Assembly (NCBI GenBank): GCA_030248065.1
Contig: JASAMV010008909.1
Coordinates: 53,592-117,591 of the forward strand
Source: Rhynchonema sp. JSB1_4
Lineage: Eukaryota > Nematoda > Chromadorea > Monhysterida > Xyalidae
Direction of reading: 5' to 3'
DNA: 64,000 bases
Below are positions 59,222 to 64,000 of the stretch, piece by piece. Position numbers and translations under genes: made by a program. How positions within the stretch are numbered: the first letter of the stretch is position 1; the number at the start of each line of letters is the position of its first letter. The notes below the pieces were generated by a model. It searched no databases, had not been told where the DNA came from, and saw only the letters and a program-made list of their open reading frames with translations.

Positions 59222-60301
59222 CTAGTAGGACAAGTGACGTGGAAACTTTTTTCGCGAATCGCGATCAAACTTTGTTTGGTTGGACCTCAGGTCAAGGTTT
59301 TGTACACTATCCACGTTGGTGTCCTTGGGACTGCCAGGTTTAGGCAATATTGCAGCACCCCTAACCTTTCGTTTCACAAACGGTACATACTGTTGGTCGC
59401 ATGAATACCCGAACCCCACAAGACCCCAGCTAAAAAAGCAGGACTCAAGCAATAAACCATAAAGTGCACCTCAAATTGTTCACAAACTGTGCATAAATGC
59501 GCACACACGCGCAATTTTGCGGTTGTCACAAAAGAGAGAAGCCGCACATGTACAGTACGTATGTACTATAGATGCACGAAAGCACAAAAATATAATGGAC
59601 CATAAAGATTAGCTGATCTCTTTGGGACACGCACACACTAGGAGCAGTGTATCAGACAGGGGGCCAAGTGTGTAGCACGTGGAGCACTGGCAGGTCCAGC
59701 TTTTGGCCAAGGGAGGGGCCAAATCCAAAAAGTCATTTTTACTAGTGTTTGTTTCGAATTTCGCGCTTTTCACACCAAATATTAAAGTAAATGTGACAAT
59801 GTGCGCGAAGCGCGAGATTTTTGGACTTTTGAAGTGTATCAGAGTACCATAGGGGGGGCATGGCCCCTGTGGCCTCCCTGGATTCGCCCTTGACGTGGAG
59901 CCTCTTACCTACCAGGAATTGGCTGGAAATTGGTCCGGTACGGGCGCTGTCAATAAAAAGAATTTCGACTTTTTCTCTGCTACAAAAGTTCCTCAACGTA
60001 CGCTGAAACATTATCAACCGAATCGTGCTTTTCCCGTACCCCCTTATGCACGTCCAGTTGGCTGATGTTTCACATGCGGCAGAACATAGCGCGCTTGGAC
60101 AGTGATGCCGGACCGACCAGTAATGGCAAAATGCTTTAAATCCACGTCCAATAAAATAAACGCACTACTACAACTGCTATCCCACGAAATGGCGCAAAAA
60201 CATGGCAGTAAGTAATAGCAGTACGGTGCGGGAAAAGTTTTACGAGCAGAAAATTGTCCCTTGAACGCGACGCTTTTTTTCAGGAACGAGAATTTTGCCA
60301 T
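59222..60301 (-). CDS. Tentative three-exon gene, unidentified (161 aa)
   Basis: Minus-strand exons 60301-60074, 60002-59913 and 59389-59222 join in phase 0 from ATG to TAG (486 nt). The first two junctions look good (gcat|gtgaaa; gtttcag|CGT; TTCCTG|gtaggt); the last acceptor is weak. The peptide contains KHFAITGRSGITVQARYVLP, REKVEILFIDSARTGPISSQ and GAAILPKPGSPKDTNVDSVQ, with a basic end (DSRKKFPRHLSY). The first exon's N-terminal part may include non-coding sequence read through. No family recognised. Confidence 0.38.
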
Positions 60302-61080
60302 ACTGTATGTATGTATCTGTGCGGAGCGAGATTAATCAAATCCGCTACAAAGTGGCGGTTCGTTTTATTATTTTGTGCCAGGCTCGGGGCTTTTTTGTGC
60401 CCAATAAAGGAAGTAAATTTGAACGCTGTTTATTCACAATACAATATCCTCAAATTTTAATCGGGTTGAAATAATCTTCAAATCTGCACAGCAAAAAAAA
60501 CAAATGTTAGCAATTTCATAAGGCTCAACGATTGGCTCTCAAACAAGCGCATCCGCAAGCAAACCAGTGGAACACCAACACTATTATTGAAAAAAATAGG
60601 ATAGTGACGCATTCAAATCCTTTGGTGCCGAAGACATTTTGTGGTATTTATTTATGAAAAAAGCGGAACCCAACAGCTGAACGAAAACTTGTGTCCTGCT
60701 GTGCACGAGCGCTCTTTATATTCATTTTGCATTGGCACCTCATAAAAAAGTGGAGCGCGTCTATTTTTGGGTGTGCTTAACGTTTTTATTGGGGTTGTAT
60801 TATATTATGTACTTTAATTTGCGTAAGATTTCTGAACATGTAGTGGGCCTGGGCCCAAATAACTAAAGGGCTCACTGCGCTGCGGGCCAAGGAACATGCG
60901 GGAACAAAGAGACCCCCGTTATATAAGGTTTATGTATTTTGGGTGTGCTTGAACAAAATGTTTTCGTGCTTATTCGTGCATATTTGGGATCAGATAAAGC
61001 CCAAACGCCCTTGGTTGCAACTCCCTTCAATATGGTGGAAAGCAGGACCTTTGTTAAGCAAGAATATGTGCTGGTCTCTG

Positions 61081-61365
61081 TAGGGTGGCCGGACAATTGA
61101 GCAAAGCACATTTGAGCAAGATCACTTTGAGCAAGAAAAAAGGGCAGAGCCAAAAGAGCAGAGCTCTTATTCTGTCCCAATGGCTTAGACTTGGGCTGAT
61201 TTAGGTATCAGGCTTAGGCTTAGGCCTACACTTAGGCTTAGTTTTGTGTTTGGGCTTAGGCTTAGGCCGATTTGTTTTTATGTTCTGCTCTTTTGGCCTC
61301 TGCTCTTTTCACTTGCTCAAAGTGGTCTTGCTCAAACGTGCTTTGCTCAATTACCCGTCCGCCAA
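61081..61365. mobile_element. Foldback with a telomere-repeat-like loop
   Basis: The left arm caattgagcaaagcacattt then gagcaagatcactttgagca is mirrored by tgctcaaagtggtcttgctc and aaacgtgctttgctcaatt. The loop carries the 61201-61275 TTAGGC tract. Confidence 0.75.
61201..61275. repeat. Degenerate (TTAGGC)n tract
   Basis: Repeated ttaggc/cttagg units (ggcttaggcttaggcctaca, then cttaggcttag and gggcttaggcttaggc). TTAGGC is the nematode telomere repeat. A few related units occur at 54414-54440. Confidence 0.55.
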
Positions 61366-62006
61366 AATCCGCCCTCGGTAGAAGGGACAACAGATGTCTT
61401 TTAAACGTGTTGTTTTCACTCGTTGTGCCAAATCCGCCCCATAAGACGAAAAACGGGAAAATCTCGAAAACATACCGCCCATCAGATTCTGAACAAATAT
61501 GAAGTACAGTTTACCGAACGTTCATATTGGAACACGAATTAGCCGTTTGGGCTGGGAAGAATTTTGTCGACATTTCTGTATATTATAAGTGCGCCTCTCA
61601 AAAGAACATATAGCTCCGCAGGGAGCCTTCGGAGCAGGGCAAATTTTATAGGAAACAGTCGCAAAATAACCACCACCTTTGGGGAAGGAACAATAATCAT
61701 CAGGGCAACAGCTCGTCAAATGAAGAAAGAAAGAAAACCACGTCGGGGGTGCTCAAACGGGATTCTCCGGAATGTGTTTGACAATAAGATGCTGTATTAT
61801 TGTGCCTTTGAGCAATAAAATATATGTGGCAAACAAACTTCTTATCAACAAGAACGTGTCTATATATCCCCGAAGAAATAAACCGGCGCGTGACGTATTC
61901 ATGTCAGTACGCGGAAGCAAAAGAAAACAGCGAACTGATTGCAGATTAGCAAACAGATAGAGGGACATGGCAATGTTTTTCATGACTGAACGGCATAAGA
62001 GCTCCA

Positions 62007-62269
62007 CTAGATAGACCCGAAAAAAGAAACCCGAAACATAAATTTTTTCGAAGTCCGTATTTCGGGTTAAAAAAACCCGAAACGCAAAACACAAAGCATG
62101 ATCATCGAAAATGTTTCGGTTTTGCCACTAACAGAATTTATACTGTCAGTGTCAATAGAAATATTTTCGATTATCATGCATCGTGTTTCGAGTTTCAAGT
62201 TATTTTCAAAATCAGAAACCCGAAACACGGACATCGAAAAATTATATTTCGGGTTTCGGGTCTACCTGG
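62007..62269. mobile_element. Foldback element with GGTCTA / ACCCGAAAC arms
   Basis: agatagacccgaaaaaagaa then acccgaaacataaatttttt and cgaagtccgtatttcgggtt at the left pairs with aacccgaaacacggacatcg, aaaaattatatttcgggttt and cgggtctacct at the right. Confidence 0.7.
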
Positions 62270-62289
62270 CTGAGCCCTAACAAAAAGAA

Positions 62290-62587
62290 TGGTTCCATGC
62301 CATATGACACAAAGAACGTTGTCAGCAGCGACCATAATGTTTGGTGTACAATTTATCCTCAATACGATCCAAAGACACAACGGTTTCTTATCAACTACAA
62401 GTTTAACAAACCTAATATGCCAAACAAAAACTTTAAGGATAAAAATGCGGGAAGATTGGTAGCACGACCGTCAAAAAATCCAAAACCAGACACTGTGCTA
62501 AATTGTTTCTTCGAAAATCTCAAGGCAAAGCACACTCTGGCGTGCAAAAACACCAGAACAGAGTTACCTACTGAAAGCTGGATGTGA
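62290..62587 (+). CDS. Open frame of about 98 codons, unidentified
   Basis: Following a foldback, the plus frame reads GSMPYDTKNVVSSDHNVWCT and NYKFNKPNMPNKNFKDKNAG with no stop until 62587. It is Lys/Asn-rich with no known motif and no clear start context. It may be a decayed exon or chance. Confidence 0.15.
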
Positions 62588-63060
62588 AAAATTTTATCCG
62601 AGTAAAAATCTTAAACTCAAACGTTTTGGTGCAATGCAACAGATTAGTATAGTGGACTAAAAACAAAGCGTTTTACACTTCACAAGCTTGTTGAAGTGTA
62701 TACACCATAGCTTAGTATACCCCATAAAAATGCGCCAAGCTAAAAACCAATTATACGAAACCAGAGATCCCAGTCGAATAGTAAGACAACGCTAACAGTT
62801 ACATACATATATAGGTACATACCCTGCACAACTGAAAAAAATTTGCGAAAATCTTCGCTAAATTTTTGCAGAAGCCAGCAGTTTATTACAAGAGGCTCTT
62901 TTGAGGCCAATTGTTTAGTGGTCAAACTCAAGACGTCCGCTGAGCGGGGGCGCGAAGAAACATAACGTGGCAAACGGGTGAGTTGACCATCTGAATTGAT
63001 GACAAGCCCTTTTTAGAAAAAGAGGATAATCTATACTACTAAAACAGGAAGGCGTATGAC

Positions 63061-63120
63061 AGCCCGCCCGCCCCCGCCGGGGGGGGGGGCGGGGGGGCGG
63101 GGGGGGGGGGGGGCGGGCGG
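63061..63120. repeat. G/C homopolymer block
   Basis: Cccgcccgcccccgcc followed by long G runs broken only by single C. This is extreme low complexity, and either a G-quadruplex-prone tract or an assembly artefact. A poly-A run follows at 63361-63390. Confidence 0.8.
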
Positions 63121-63565
63121 TGCCCGGCCGCGTATGGTGATAGATCTCTTCGTCAGAGATAACATGTGGAATGTAATGTGTAACTCCCAAATGCTGATAT
63201 CTTTGGCTGTTATGCGGCTGCAGTGTGGGTAATCCTGAACACACTACAGTGGGTTGTTATTCGACTCTACTGAAATGTGTAAGAAAGAAACAATCACGCA
63301 ACCTTATAGGTATAGTGCGCCACCAGCCACGACGCGCGTCCCTCCCCCCCAAAAGAAAGGAAAAAAAAGAAAAAAAAAAAAAAAAAAAAAACACCAAAAA
63401 CAAAAAAACCAAAAAACCCACAAAATACGTAAAGCCAAACATTGATAGGTTTTGGTTTTCTCTCTGACACTGAGACAAAACATTTGGCGCCGAAATGAGT
63501 CACTGAGCTCTCGTTAGTTTTGTGCTTTGACCAACATCCTATCGTAAAAGCAGCAAATATTTCTG

Positions 63566-63951
63566 TGTATAGTTCAACCACGAGCTCATGAGACACTTTT
63601 TTTCAAGCTTGCTCGGCCAGATTCAAAAAAGCTCCGGTTACACGTGTTTACGCAAACAAAAGAAAGGGATTGGGTCGAGAGAGATGATCCAGCTGGTGTT
63701 CAGCAGAGAGGCGTTCCAGCTGGCTGACCTCAATTTGTTGCGTGCTGCTGGAACAGCAACGTTGTTCAACACGCAAATGTTTTGGGAGTCAAAACGGAAT
63801 TTACGCACCCAAGTTGAGAGCGTGTTGTTAAAGAAATACATGCGTTTTTCTTCCTTGCATTTTCGAAATGCGTGGAACCGGGACCATTATTGGATCCGTA
63901 CAAGTCAACTTCAAAAAAAATCGTCTCATGAGTTAGTGATTGGACTATACC
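63566..63951. mobile_element. CTCATGAGAC foldback family, long copy 2
   Basis: tatagttcaaccacgagctc then atgagacacttttttt at the left, aaaaaaaatcgtctcatgag and gattggactata at the right. The interior is inverted relative to 45386-45745. A 127-codon frame (FQLADLNLLRAAGTATLFNT) runs through it but matches no transposase. Confidence 0.75.
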
Positions 63952-64000
63952 TACATATGTACTGCATATAGATGTTGCCAACTTCAACCTGCTTTCTTAA

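Overview
The window looks like a chromosome fragment of an invertebrate animal, most probably a nematode. Genes are split into short exons with GT-AG introns. One gene encodes a cuticlin-type ZP protein with the YHKWSC signature of worm cuticle proteins, another a METTL24/Methyltransf_21-type type II membrane protein, and degenerate TTAGGC (nematode telomere) units occur near 61.2 kb. The species and clade cannot be resolved from the sequence alone. No operons, CRISPR arrays or bacterial genes are present. All gene models come from reading exons by eye: each junction was checked for GT/AG and for codon phase, and the complete models close in frame to a stop.

Layout. 1-3116: 198-bp satellite array. 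3117-8514: no recognised gene. 8515-18406 (+): 19-exon gene for a predicted 926-residue secreted mosaic protein (signal peptide, two Cys-rich EB/WAP-like modules, thyroglobulin type-1, WAP modules, six TIL domains, C-terminal Cu/Zn superoxide dismutase domain). 21611-29318 (+): 9-exon cuticlin-like ZP gene (391 aa). 30603-35551 (-): 6-exon type II membrane methyltransferase-like gene (337 aa). 38653-40409: a transposon-battered stretch with weak exon clusters on both strands. 41259-43807 (-): 3' part of an unidentified gene. 46910-51173 (-): 5-exon gene (348 aa) with an N-terminal CARD. 59222-60301 (-): tentative 3-exon gene. The rest of 51-64 kb has no gene I can name.

Space between and inside genes is filled by non-autonomous DNA transposons: a six-copy MITE family, hAT-like elements with exact 8-bp target duplications and A/T homopolymer interiors, a 1.1-kb TTAA-flanked foldback, and many small palindromic foldbacks, several nested in one another. 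One TA-flanked foldback begins at the third base of an intron and appears to have rewritten the splice donor of the SOD mosaic gene.

The genes do not form a pathway. The two plus-strand genes make extracellular proteins (defence/antioxidant-type and cuticle-type); the minus-strand genes include a probable Golgi/ER enzyme-like protein and a CARD adaptor-like protein. The most unusual item is the protease-inhibitor/SOD fusion, whose SOD domain keeps every metal ligand but lacks the active-site arginine.
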